Origin: Hydrogenimonas sp.
Lineage (GTDB): Bacteria > Campylobacterota > Campylobacteria > Campylobacterales > Hydrogenimonadaceae
Direction of reading: 5' to 3'
Assembly: GCA_003945285.1 (NCBI GenBank)
Contig: AP019005.1
Span: forward strand, 372,001-436,000
DNA length: 64,000 bases
Shown: in pieces, positions 54,657 to 63,500 of the stretch
Position numbering within the stretch: the stretch's first letter is position 1
How the letters are laid out: every line of letters begins with the position of its first letter
Notes under the pieces: model-generated
What the model was told of the DNA's origin: nothing
Databases searched by the model: none
The model's input: the letters and a program-made list of their open reading frames with translations, nothing else
Position numbers and translations under genes: made by a program

Positions 54657-56216
54657 ATGATAAAAAATAATTATTTTTCTTTTTTAAATAAAATTTTTCA
54701 AGAATATAGATCTCACAAACATTATATTGCATATGCTTTATTTCTTTCTTTATATGTATATTTACCTCAAATATTAGGCGTTGGATCAATAAGACAGGGT
54801 GTTCTTTGGTTGATATCTATAATGATTTTATGGCTTATTTCAAAAGTCAATAAATTATTGTTTTCTGTATTTGCATTTATAACACTGTTTATTAGTGCAA
54901 TTGGCATTCATATCTACTACCACTGGGGAGATTTAAGGCTGTCATCACGCTTGGAAGTAGCTTTGTTATCACCACATGAAGAAACAATGGAATATCTGCA
55001 AACATATATTAATTGGGTAGATATTATTGCAATATTATATTTTATAATAGGTAGCTATTTGTTGTATTTTTTGTTTAAAAAAAGAAACAATTTTTTAAAA
55101 ATTGTGAAAGTTTCTTCACTTGTTTTATTACTTATCATTTTTAGTACTTTAAGTTTATTAATAAATCCGGTTGAAAGAATAACCCCTTTCAATTTAATTA
55201 GCATAGTTGAAGAAGCCAACAAATGGCAAAGTCTAATAGGACAAAGAAAAAAATTTTTACAACAAAGAAAACACAAGTATAATCTTAGTGAATTGCCATA
55301 TGATAAAATAGTGATAATTATTGGAGAAAGTGCAAATAGATATCATATGAGTGTCTATGGTTATAATAGAAAAACTACACCATTTTTAGATTCTCTAAAA
55401 AATAGAGGAGTAGGCTTTTATTTTAATAATATTTTTTCTCCTGCAAACTCAACCAGGTATGCTATTCCTTTAGAGTTAACAAGTGCAAAAGTTGAACATT
55501 TTTTCGATTTTTTAGTATCAGAATCTATTATTACTGTACTTAACGATATAGGATATAAAACATATTGGATTTCAAATCAGAGTATGGTTGGAGAACATGA
55601 TACCTATATTACAAGTATCGCCAATGAAGCAAATATTACTCAAATATTGAATGCTTTCTATACAGACCAAAAAAGCGAAAAGAGTGTTCCAGATGAAATT
55701 TTATTAAAATATTTGGATAAATTTAAACCAGAATCATCAAAAAAACAGGCATTCTTTTTTCATTTAATGGGGTCACATGCAATGTACGAAAGAAGATGCC
55801 CGGAGAATAGAAGATTTATAAAAAGTCCTCAAAACATGATAGATAACTATGATAATTCAGTTTACTATACAGACTTTGTACTTTCACAAATATATGAAAG
55901 ATTCAAAAAAGCAAATACATTGTTTATCTATATCTCTGATCATGGTGAATATTTTGGTAAAGTTAGACACGGCCATGGATCTTTGAAAGGATATAAAGAT
56001 GAGTTTAACATTCCATTTATTGCAATTAGTTCATCATTCAATCCGAGATTATCTTCACTATATGAGCTGAATAAGATAAAGAGTATAAATATGGAAAGTT
56101 TTTATGATATCGTATTGTATTTACTCGGATTAAAGGAAGAGCTTGAAGAAATTAACAATACAAAAGTAATAACTGTCTCTCCAAGTGATATAGTAAATTA
56201 TACAGACTTGAAATAA
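54657..56216 (+). CDS. EptA-like phosphoethanolamine/phosphoglycerol transferase (sulfatase superfamily)
   Basis: A 519-residue inner-membrane enzyme, strongly AT-rich. Five membrane segments (about 22-40, 48-64, 67-88, 119-140, 149-169) precede a periplasmic sulfatase-fold domain. The metal site residue Glu224 is in IIIGESANRYHMSVYGYNR, the probable nucleophile Thr266 in SPANSTRYAIPLEL, Asp428-His429 in IYISDHGEYFG, and HGHG at 438-441. This arrangement is that of EptA/CptA, which move phosphoethanolamine from phosphatidylethanolamine to lipid A or core sugar. The ATG follows AAGGG. The GDPD-like gene 10 bp downstream suggests that a phosphodiester-linked group, perhaps glycerophosphate, is handled by both. 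Confidence 0.82.
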   Translation: MIKNNYFSFLNKIFQEYRSHKHYIAYALFLSLYVYLPQILGVGSIRQGVLWLISIMILWLISKVNKLLFSVFAFITLFISAIGIHIYYHWGDLRLSSRLEVALLSPHEETMEYLQTYINWVDIIAILYFIIGSYLLYFLFKKRNNFLKIVKVSSLVLLLIIFSTLSLLINPVERITPFNLISIVEEANKWQSLIGQRKKFLQQRKHKYNLSELPYDKIVIIIGESANRYHMSVYGYNRKTTPFLDSLKNRGVGFYFNNIFSPANSTRYAIPLELTSAKVEHFFDFLVSESIITVLNDIGYKTYWISNQSMVGEHDTYITSIANEANITQILNAFYTDQKSEKSVPDEILLKYLDKFKPESSKKQAFFFHLMGSHAMYERRCPENRRFIKSPQNMIDNYDNSVYYTDFVLSQIYERFKKANTLFIYISDHGEYFGKVRHGHGSLKGYKDEFNIPFIAISSSFNPRLSSLYELNKIKSINMESFYDIVLYLLGLKEELEEINNTKVITVSPSDIVNYTDLK

Positions 56217-56225
56217 AGGTTTAGA

Positions 56226-57236
56226 TTGCAAGTTATATCCATACTATTTAAAAAAACAGTTACTTTTATAGTGGATGTAATAATTTTTTTTAGTTTGTTA
56301 GAACTTGCTTATTATATAAAAATGGGTAAAAGCTTAGATTTTATTTTTATAAAAAATATTATTAGTTTTAATGTTAAATATGTCATATTTTTAGTGTTCA
56401 TATTTTTATTATTCATATTTATTAGGTTTTTGTTGAGTAAAATAAAAACAGTTTATAAATATGCGGCTGCTTTTATATCAATGGTATTGCTGGTTGAAAC
56501 CAATGCACTTAGTGACTTTTTATATACCATGAAAGCTGTAAAAATATTATATTGGCATGAAGGAAAAATTGTTAATCAAAGTCATGTAAAATATAAATTA
56601 ATTGCACATGCCGGTGGTGAATTGGAAGGCTTTACTTATCTTAATTGCCTAGAGAGTTTGGACCATTCATATAAAAAAGGTTTTAAGCTAATCGAATTGG
56701 ATATACAAAAGACTGGAGACGGATATTTTGTCGCAGTTCATGATTGGAATAGTTGGAGAAAAATGACTAACTATAAAGGCGATTCTTTACCAACTTTGAA
56801 AGAGTTTCTTGCTCATCGTTTATATAATAAATATACGCCACTTGATATGCATGCAATTAATAATTGGTTTTCAAAACATCCTGATATTATATTGGTAACA
56901 GATAAAATAAACTCTCCTGTAAAGTTTGCCGACAAATTTATTGATAAAGATAGATTGGTTATGGAATTATTTACTATAGAGTCGATTATTAAGGCCAAAG
57001 AGATAGGTGTAACCCCTATGGCCAGCTATAATCTATTATCTCTTTTGGATGATCCTGCTCAGGACCTGATAAGACTTGGTGTTAACGAAATTGTTATTTC
57101 TTATGCAGCCTATTCGGAAAATATTGATTTAATTAAGAAAATATTTAAGGTAGGTATACATATTTATGTGTATGGGAATTATGATAAAAATATCGAAGAA
57201 CCATATTATTTTGGTCGGTATTTAAATCACTTATGA
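56226..57236 (+). CDS. Membrane-anchored glycerophosphodiester phosphodiesterase-like protein
   Basis: A protein of 336 residues. Three hydrophobic segments (about 8-30, 50-70, 78-96) precede a GDPD-type TIM barrel. LIAHAGGELEGFTYLNCLES has His128 of the catalytic pair, KLIELDIQKT has Glu157 and Asp159 for the metal, and VAVHDWNSW has His172. The usual EIK of strand 4 is TDK and the E-N-T after the first motif is changed, so it is a variant that may act on an unusual phosphodiester. TTG start 56226 lies behind AAAGGT. Base composition matches the upstream EptA-like gene but not the rest. Its end overlaps wecC (convergent) by 10 bp. Confidence 0.78.
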   Translation: MQVISILFKKTVTFIVDVIIFFSLLELAYYIKMGKSLDFIFIKNIISFNVKYVIFLVFIFLLFIFIRFLLSKIKTVYKYAAAFISMVLLVETNALSDFLYTMKAVKILYWHEGKIVNQSHVKYKLIAHAGGELEGFTYLNCLESLDHSYKKGFKLIELDIQKTGDGYFVAVHDWNSWRKMTNYKGDSLPTLKEFLAHRLYNKYTPLDMHAINNWFSKHPDIILVTDKINSPVKFADKFIDKDRLVMELFTIESIIKAKEIGVTPMASYNLLSLLDDPAQDLIRLGVNEIVISYAAYSENIDLIKKIFKVGIHIYVYGNYDKNIEEPYYFGRYLNHL

Positions 57237-58495
57237 TCATTAAATAATTTCTGCTTTTTTTCTATAACCCCGCAAAAGTCCAAATAGTTCAGATCTTCAA
57301 CGTCAAGGCGCCTGAACTGCTTGTGTGCGACCAGGAAAACCAGCAGATCGGCCTCTTCGAGAGCGTCGAAAATGTCGGTCAGCCTGAAGTTGGGGTTGTC
57401 TATTTTGAGTTTCGTTTCGGTGTCTGTGTCTGCAGGAATATTGGGCTCTACCCCAATAACCGCGTCGTTTTGCATTGCCAGTCGCTGAGTAATGTAGAGG
57501 GCAGGAGACTCTCTCAGGTCGTCGATGTCTGGTTTGAAGGCGAGGCCCATGCATGCTATTTTCGGTTTTCTTCCGAGCTTTTTTTCGAGTTTGGCTGCCT
57601 CTTTCTCCACCTTTTCCACTACCCATTCACTCTTGTAGTCGTTTCTCTCCCTGGCTGTGCGTATTAGTTTGGCATCTTCGCCGCCCGCATCCACTATGAA
57701 CCACGGGTCTACGGCGATGCAGTGGCCTCCGACCCCTGCGCCGGGCTGAAGAATGTTCACGCGCGGGTGGCGGTTGGCCAGTTCGATGAGCTCCCAGACG
57801 TTTATGCCGAATTTGTCACAGAGTATGGAGAGTTCGTTAGCGAAGGCGATGTTTACGTCACGGAAACTGTTCTCTGTCAGCTTCGCCATCTCCGCAGTTT
57901 TGGCATCGGTACGCAAGACCGTTCCGTTTACGAAAGATTCGTAGAACTTTGCCGTAATCTCGGTGGCTTCCGGGGTTAGCCCGCCGACTATGCGGTCGTT
58001 CTGGACCAGTTCGAGCATGATGCGGCCGGGCAGTACCCTTTCGGGGCAGTGGGCGATATGTACTTTGGAGGTATCGACACCTTCATCTTTCAGAACATCC
58101 GCAACCATGTGTGTGGTTCCTACAGGGGAAGTGGACTCGAGAATGACGATGTTTCCCGGCTTTACGTAGGGCGCTATGGCTTTTGTAGCATCCTTTACAT
58201 AGTCGACGTTCGGGACGTGCCCTTCGTGAAAGGGGGTGGGTACCGCTATGATGAATATATCGGCTTCGTCCGGCTTCGTGTCGGCTTTTAGCCTTCCGGA
58301 GTTTACCGCCGACTGTACAAAGACGTCGAGTTCGGGTTCCACTATGTGGATTTTACCCGCATTTATGGTATCTACCGTGCTCTGTACCACATCCACCCCG
58401 TGGATGCTGAAGCCTCTGTTGGCCAGAAGTGCCGCAGTGGGTAGACCTATGTATCCCAGACCTATGACGCATATCTTTTCTATACTGTTTGCCAT
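57227..58495 (-). CDS. wecC: UDP-N-acetyl-D-mannosamine dehydrogenase (WecC)
   Basis: A 422-residue NAD-dependent enzyme of the UDP-glucose/GDP-mannose dehydrogenase family that oxidises UDP-ManNAc to UDP-ManNAcA. N-terminal fold ICVIGLGYIGLPTAALLA, ILESTSPVGTTHMV, HCPERVLPG, a middle domain AKLTENSFRDVNIAFANEL, and the catalytic Cys in PGAGVGGHCIAVDPWF. I start it at the ATG 58495 with AAGGAG 6 nt before; an ATG 13 codons upstream has no such site. It follows wecB by 46 bp and thus continues its pathway. The related UDP-GlcNAc dehydrogenases (WbpA) cannot be fully excluded. Confidence 0.9.
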   Translation of the reverse strand: MANSIEKICVIGLGYIGLPTAALLANRGFSIHGVDVVQSTVDTINAGKIHIVEPELDVFVQSAVNSGRLKADTKPDEADIFIIAVPTPFHEGHVPNVDYVKDATKAIAPYVKPGNIVILESTSPVGTTHMVADVLKDEGVDTSKVHIAHCPERVLPGRIMLELVQNDRIVGGLTPEATEITAKFYESFVNGTVLRTDAKTAEMAKLTENSFRDVNIAFANELSILCDKFGINVWELIELANRHPRVNILQPGAGVGGHCIAVDPWFIVDAGGEDAKLIRTARERNDYKSEWVVEKVEKEAAKLEKKLGRKPKIACMGLAFKPDIDDLRESPALYITQRLAMQNDAVIGVEPNIPADTDTETKLKIDNPNFRLTDIFDALEEADLLVFLVAHKQFRRLDVEDLNYLDFCGVIEKKQKLFNDHK

Positions 58496-58541
58496 TCGCT
58501 TCTCCTTTTTGCCGGAGGCATTATATTTATTCATTCTTTTT

Positions 58542-59699
58542 TCATACTTTAAAGAACTTTTTGAGAGTTTCCGTGATCCTGTCGCACGCTTTCCCGTCTC
58601 CGTATGGGTTGTGCGCTTTCGACATCGCTTCGTAGCTTTCGGGGTCGTTCAGAAGTTCCTGTACGCTTTTTACTATAAGCTCTTCGTCCGTTCCCACCAG
58701 CTTTACGGTACCGGCATCCACGGCTTCGGGGCGCTCGGTAGTCTTTCTCATGACAAGAACCGGTTTTCCCAGGCTTGGAGCCTCCTCCTGTATGCCGCCG
58801 CTGTCGGTAACTATGATGTGCGCTCTACTCATAAGGTAGACGAACGGCTCATACTCAAGTGGCGGAATTAGGTGAATGTTGCCGGTATCGCCCAGAATCT
58901 CCTTTACCGGTTTCTGCACGTTCGGGTTGAGGTGCACGGGGTAGACTATCTCCACCTCCGGGTCCGCCTTCGCGATCTCTTTCAGTGCGTTGCAGATGTC
59001 GATAAAACCCTGCCCGAAGTTTTCACGTCTGTGGCCGGTTACCAGGATGAATTTCGGGATTTTGGATTCGGGGGAGGGGAAGAAGGGGAGATGTCTGTTC
59101 AGGATATTCAGGATTTCAGCCTCTTTTTCCGGGTTCGAGCCGATCTTCTCCAGCACGAGAAAAAGGGCGTCGATGACCGTGTTTCCTGTAACGGTTATCT
59201 TCTCTTGGGGGATATTCTCTTTCAGAAGGTTCTCCCTGCTCTTTTTGGTCGGGGCGAAATGAAGGGTCGTCAGTCGTGAGGTCAACTGCCTGTTTGCCTC
59301 TTCCGGCCAGGGGCTGTAGATATCTTCGGTGCGAAGTCCGGCTTCGACGTGTCCGACCGGGATCTTTCGGTAGAAGGCCGCCAATGAGGCCGCAAGTGTC
59401 GTCGTGGTGTCTCCGTGAACGAGCACCATATCGGGTTCGAACTCTGCGAGCACCTTCTTCATGCCCGTCAAAACGTTTGCCGTAATGTCGTAGAGATCCT
59501 GCCCAGGTTTCATTACGTCAAGGTCGTAATCGGGGGTGATTTCGAAGATCTCCAGGACCTGGTCGAGCATCTCTCTGTGCTGTGCGGTAACACAGATACA
59601 GCTTATGAAACTCTTATTCTCTCTTTGCAGAGCCTTTACAAGCGGGACCATCTTAATCGCTTCGGGACGTGTTCCGAAGACAATGAGTATCTTTTTCAT
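58542..59699 (-). CDS. wecB: UDP-N-acetylglucosamine 2-epimerase, non-hydrolysing (WecB)
   Basis: A 385-residue cytosolic enzyme that interconverts UDP-GlcNAc and UDP-ManNAc. Diagnostic stretches are [86 protein letters not shown] and [20 protein letters not shown]. All active-site residues look intact (Asp, Glu and His in these motifs). It lies upstream of wecC in the same direction and supplies its substrate. Confidence 0.95.
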   Translation of the reverse strand: MKKILIVFGTRPEAIKMVPLVKALQRENKSFISCICVTAQHREMLDQVLEIFEITPDYDLDVMKPGQDLYDITANVLTGMKKVLAEFEPDMVLVHGDTTTTLAASLAAFYRKIPVGHVEAGLRTEDIYSPWPEEANRQLTSRLTTLHFAPTKKSRENLLKENIPQEKITVTGNTVIDALFLVLEKIGSNPEKEAEILNILNRHLPFFPSPESKIPKFILVTGHRRENFGQGFIDICNALKEIAKADPEVEIVYPVHLNPNVQKPVKEILGDTGNIHLIPPLEYEPFVYLMSRAHIIVTDSGGIQEEAPSLGKPVLVMRKTTERPEAVDAGTVKLVGTDEELIVKSVQELLNDPESYEAMSKAHNPYGDGKACDRITETLKKFFKV

Positions 59700-59719
59700 A
59701 TGAAATAATCTCTAAACGG

Positions 59720-60796
59720 TTAATTTTGACTAGATTTTAACAGATTGCCGCTTAGTTTACGCCGCATCGCCTTTTCATATTCGTCTATATTCTCTTTTGT
59801 GAGCAAAACTCCGAAATCTTTAGGTATATTTTCATGACCGTAACCGCTGATTCTTTGTGCTATCATCCTGTCTACGTCGGCATATACATGGTGGGCGTCG
59901 AAGAAATTTTTCAGATCGGACGTGACACTGTTTATATCCATGAAGTGGTAGACTCTTCCAAAGACCGAAACAGTTTCGTTCAGCCATCTAAAGTATTCAT
60001 CTATATGACCTGCCTCCACGACAAATTTTTTGAAGAACGGCATTGAAACCGGAGTAGTGAAGAGAATGAAACTGCTTTCCGGGTTACGTTTTTTCAGATT
60101 TTCCAGAAGCAGCGGCCAGTCGGAGCGGTATCTGTACTCTTTTGTCATAGGGATCAGGTACTCATCGATATCTCGTTCAATATTCTTTTCCAGTTGCTTA
60201 GGGGAAACTTTTATTGAGACGTGCCGGACGTTGTTGCGGTCGTAGTCGCTTACTGTCGGGTTGTAAACCCGTTTTATATCTCTTATCGAATGTTTCGTAG
60301 AGTCCCATGTGAGGAGCATTTTGTAGCGATATAGCGGCTCTATGGTTTGTGCGAAGTAGTCTTCCGGTTTTTTGTGGTTATAGTAGCGGTCGACAACGGC
60401 ATCGTAGTTTTCTGCGGTGCCGAAAAAGTCTATTCCGATAACAATGTTCCTGAAACTGCCGCCTTTTATCCGCTTTGCAATCTCTATCCATCTTTCATAC
60501 TCTTTCGGCACCATATTGTCTGTAGCGTAATTATAGAGTCTCATCCCCTTGAAGTCGAACTGGTTTATGTATGCGGTGCGGCTGCTTCCGAGTAAAATGG
60601 AGTCCGAATTTCTGAGCATTTGGGTGAAATATGCCCTGTTTGTCTTCTGCTGCCTCTCGTTGAAGCCGTCCTGGCGGTTGTTCAAAGAGTTCGAGTGCGA
60701 GAAACACCATAGCGGGTCAATGTAGTAGTTCAAAGCAGCCAGGAGTACCAGGGGGATGATAACAAGAAAGAGCCAGAGCCTTACAACATTTTTCAT
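59720..60796 (-). CDS. AlgJ/DltD-like SGNH-type protein, partner of the MBOAT acyltransferase
   Basis: A protein of about 358 residues with one N-terminal membrane segment (7-23), so the rest is periplasmic. SDSILLGSSRTAYINQF (Ser near 71-72) resembles the GDS block of SGNH enzymes, and DAHHVYADVDRMIA near 310 resembles the D-x-x-H block. The organisation, membrane anchor plus SGNH fold next to an AlgI-like gene, is that of alginate and cellulose O-acetylation systems. Overall similarity to named AlgJ or AlgX is low, so the function is inferred from neighbours. Start: ATG 60796; an ATG three codons earlier has its ribosome site too close. It follows the MBOAT gene by 14 bp. Confidence 0.65.
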   Translation of the reverse strand: MKNVVRLWLFLVIIPLVLLAALNYYIDPLWCFSHSNSLNNRQDGFNERQQKTNRAYFTQMLRNSDSILLGSSRTAYINQFDFKGMRLYNYATDNMVPKEYERWIEIAKRIKGGSFRNIVIGIDFFGTAENYDAVVDRYYNHKKPEDYFAQTIEPLYRYKMLLTWDSTKHSIRDIKRVYNPTVSDYDRNNVRHVSIKVSPKQLEKNIERDIDEYLIPMTKEYRYRSDWPLLLENLKKRNPESSFILFTTPVSMPFFKKFVVEAGHIDEYFRWLNETVSVFGRVYHFMDINSVTSDLKNFFDAHHVYADVDRMIAQRISGYGHENIPKDFGVLLTKENIDEYEKAMRRKLSGNLLKSSQN

Positions 60797-60810
60797 TATG
60801 ACCATCCCTT

Positions 60811-62265
60811 CTAGAAATTGAAATAGATAAACTCGGAAATTCTGTTCAGCGAAAGGGCGGCTGCGAGAAAAAGGAGCGAAGCGTATGTCATTTTTACATA
60901 ACCGATGCCGGAGTTCATGAGTTGTGTGGAGTTTTTCGTCAAGAGTACCGCTCCCAGTGCCGCCAGCAGATATGCTACTGTAGAAGCTCCTGTCCCGAGG
61001 GCACCGAGGTATGAACCGAACTCCACACCTGACTCTTTGAGAAAACCTAGCTTTTGGCTAAGTGCCGCCGGAAGTACGATTTTCCCGAAAAACATTCCAT
61101 TCAGTACTTTCAGCGCGTCGTCGAAATCTTTTGCCCTGAAAAAAATCCAGGCAATATTTACGAAATTGAAGGTCAGAAACCAGGCCAGTACCGTCGGCAT
61201 ACGAATGGCAAAAGCACTCCAGATGCGGTGTATTATGAGGGCCAGACCGTGAAGTGTTCCCCAAAATATGAAGGTCCAGCCTGCACCGTGCCAGATTCCG
61301 GCCAGGAAAAAGACGATGAAGATATTGAGGTATGTCCTGTATCTACCGTGCCTGTTGCCTCCGAGAGGAATGTAGAGATAGTCCTTGAGAAAGCGGGTGA
61401 GCGTCATATGCCAGCGTCTCCAGAAGTCCCGGATATTTCGGGCCTTGTAGGGGCTGTCGAAGTTTATGGGGAGCCTTATGTTGAAAAGAAGCGCCGCTCC
61501 AATCGCCATGTCGGTGTAGCCGCTGAAATCGAAATAGAGCTGAAACGTATATGAAAGGGATGTGACCCAGGCTTCGAGCATGTTGAGATTTTCCGCAACA
61601 TCGAACCCTCTTGTGGCCCATACCGCGAACCGGTCGGCAATCATCACCTTTTTGAAAAGCCCGATAGAGAAGATGAAAAGTCCCATGGCGATATTTTTGT
61701 GGTTCACTATAAGGTTGCTCTTCAGTGCGAACTGCGGGAGCATCTCTTTGTGGTGAACTATAGGCCCAGCTATGAGCTGTGGGAAAAAGGTGACAAAAAG
61801 GGTGTAGTTCAAAAAGCTGTACTCCTCCGTTTTTCCCTTGTAGCTGTCTACAAGATAGGTGATCTGCTGGAATGTGAAAAAGGAGATACCGAGGGGGAGT
61901 GCCAGATGCAAAAGTGGGTAGGAAGTATCAAGCGCTATATTTATATTTTCAAGGAAAAAGTCACTGTATTTGAAATAGCCCAGCATAGCCAGGTTGGCTG
62001 TTACTCCAATGAGAAGCAGCGCTTTTTTTACTCTTTGGGAGACGGTAGATTTTCTGCTTATCAGGCTCCCTACAGCAAAATTGAAAAAAACCGATAGTAG
62101 TATTATCGGTAGATAGACCGGGTTCCACCAGGAGTAGAAAAAGAGTGAAGCTCCTATCAGGAACAGTTTCGCGACAGTTGCATAACGGAGCCTGTTTATC
62201 AGAAAGTAGAGAAAAAAAACTACCGGCAGAAACAGAAATATATATTCAAAACTGTTAAATAACAT
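60811..62265 (-). CDS. MBOAT family O-acyltransferase (AlgI/DltB-like)
   Basis: A 484-residue protein with about 11-12 membrane segments. Family marks are ALPLGISFFTFQQITYLVDS (121-141), FPQLIAGPIVH (161-171), FDFSGYTDMAIG, RDFWRRWHMTLTRFLKDYLY (279-298), and the catalytic His326 in IWHGAGWTFIFWG with His339. These proteins pass acetyl groups from cytosolic acetyl-CoA to the periplasm for transfer to polysaccharides. Its downstream partner at 59720 would finish the transfer. First gene of the minus-strand unit ending at wecC, though wecB and wecC may have their own promoters. Confidence 0.9.
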   Translation of the reverse strand: MLFNSFEYIFLFLPVVFFLYFLINRLRYATVAKLFLIGASLFFYSWWNPVYLPIILLSVFFNFAVGSLISRKSTVSQRVKKALLLIGVTANLAMLGYFKYSDFFLENINIALDTSYPLLHLALPLGISFFTFQQITYLVDSYKGKTEEYSFLNYTLFVTFFPQLIAGPIVHHKEMLPQFALKSNLIVNHKNIAMGLFIFSIGLFKKVMIADRFAVWATRGFDVAENLNMLEAWVTSLSYTFQLYFDFSGYTDMAIGAALLFNIRLPINFDSPYKARNIRDFWRRWHMTLTRFLKDYLYIPLGGNRHGRYRTYLNIFIVFFLAGIWHGAGWTFIFWGTLHGLALIIHRIWSAFAIRMPTVLAWFLTFNFVNIAWIFFRAKDFDDALKVLNGMFFGKIVLPAALSQKLGFLKESGVEFGSYLGALGTGASTVAYLLAALGAVLLTKNSTQLMNSGIGYVKMTYASLLFLAAALSLNRISEFIYFNF

Positions 62266-62412
62266 AAGATAGATTAATCCTTATTGAAAAAAAGTTGAAA
62301 TTCATTAATTTTTTATACTATATAGAATATAATTTTATCATAATTAGTTAAGAACTGATGCTGCGGAGTGTCCGCCACCCTCCGTAACATCGGCCAAGAA
62401 CAACCTCTGACT

Positions 62413-62418
62413 TATAAT
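62413..62418 (+). promoter_or_regulatory. -10 box of the WbqC-family gene
   Basis: TATAAT in CTTATAATAG, 27 bp before the start codon at 62446. A second TATAAT at 62328-62333 lies further upstream, and a TATAAA-like box on the other strand (about 62312-62320) may serve the divergent MBOAT gene. Confidence 0.45.
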
Positions 62419-62445
62419 AGTTCAAAACCAACAGAATGTGGAGTA

Positions 62446-63153
62446 ATGGAAAAAGTTGTAGGAATGACCCAGTCGAACTATCTGCCGTGGAAAGGTTACT
62501 TCGACTATATAAACAGTGTTGACGAGTTCTATTTCTACGACGATGTACAGTATACGAAGCAGGATTGGCGAAACAGAAACCTGATAAAAACACCGAAGGG
62601 GGTGGAGTGGCTGACCGTACCGGTAGGGTCAAACAGGGACAGGCTTATATGTGAAGTAGAAATAAGAGACAGCAGCTGGCAAAAAAGTCATTGGGGGAAG
62701 ATAGTACAGTACTATCGGAAAGCACGATACTTCAAGATGTACAGAGAATTTTTCGAAGAGTTTTACAGGGGTACCGAGTGGACCAACCTTTCCGATATGA
62801 ATCAGACGATGATAAAGAGGATTGCAAGAGAGATCCTGGGTATAGAGACGAAATTCGGCGACTCGCGCCCTTTCAAGCTTACCGGAAAAAAAGAGCAAAG
62901 ATATATTCCTCTTTTGAAGGAGGTGGGGTGCACAATCTTTTTGAGCGGTCCGTCCGCCAAAAACTATCTTAAAGAGGAGACTCTCGAAAAAGAGGGGATA
63001 AAACTGGAATGGATGTGTTATGAAGGGTATCCGGAGTATACACAGTTCTACCCGCCGTTCAATCACCATGTATCCATAATCGACCTTATATTCAATGAAG
63101 GTCCTGATGCCAAAGACTATATGTTGAGTTTCGACAAACCGGAAAGAGGGTAG
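62446..63153 (+). CDS. WbqC family protein
   Basis: A 235-residue protein with the WbqC signature: VGMTQSNYLPWKGYFDYINS near the start, FYDDVQYTKQDWRNRNLIKT, KSHWGKIVQYYRKARYF, IFLSGPSAKNYL, YEGYPEYTQFYPPFNHHVSI and a final DLIFNEGPDAKDYM. The family occurs in O-antigen loci and is thought to be an enzyme of sugar nucleotide or amino sugar modification, with no firm biochemical role. I start it at ATG 62446 (GTGGAG just before it), where homologues begin; the frame is open 78 bp upstream. First plus-strand gene after the O-acylation unit. Confidence 0.85.
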   Translation: MEKVVGMTQSNYLPWKGYFDYINSVDEFYFYDDVQYTKQDWRNRNLIKTPKGVEWLTVPVGSNRDRLICEVEIRDSSWQKSHWGKIVQYYRKARYFKMYREFFEEFYRGTEWTNLSDMNQTMIKRIAREILGIETKFGDSRPFKLTGKKEQRYIPLLKEVGCTIFLSGPSAKNYLKEETLEKEGIKLEWMCYEGYPEYTQFYPPFNHHVSIIDLIFNEGPDAKDYMLSFDKPERG

Positions 63154-63171
63154 GAGGCGAAGCTAATCAGG

Positions 63172-63344
63172 GTGGATTTGACGGGGGAAATAGAGTTTTT
63201 TCAATATAATGGAAAAAATATATTCAATGCGATGAACAAGAGGCGTGTCGGGGAGATAAAGCAAAAACCTAAAGATATGTTGCCGGTTTTTTGAAATATA
63301 TAGCCGACATCTTTCAGGATTCGTTGAAAAAGTATTTGGATTAA
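63172..63344 (+). pseudogene. Small decayed ORF after wbqC
   Basis: Forty codons from GTG 63172 read VDLTGEIEFFQYNGKNIF and on to MLPVF, then stop at TGA 63292. If one more T is supposed in the run 63287-63292, the frame continues LKYIADIFQDSLKKYLD to TAA 63344. The first part is also in frame with the TAG stop of the WbqC gene. The peptide looks protein-like but I do not recognise it. The remaining gap to 63500 (about 155 bp) shows nothing I can name. Confidence 0.3.
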
Positions 63345-63500
63345 AAAATTTTTTAAAGAACTCTATTGAGACAATCGTGGAACCGCACAAGCCGAACGAA
63401 ATATTATATCAGTGACAGTTTTGCGGCAAGGTTGGATAGAACTCTGCAACGGGGAAAGAGTTACTCGTATTTAGCGGGGGTTTAAATTTGAAGGTTGGCA

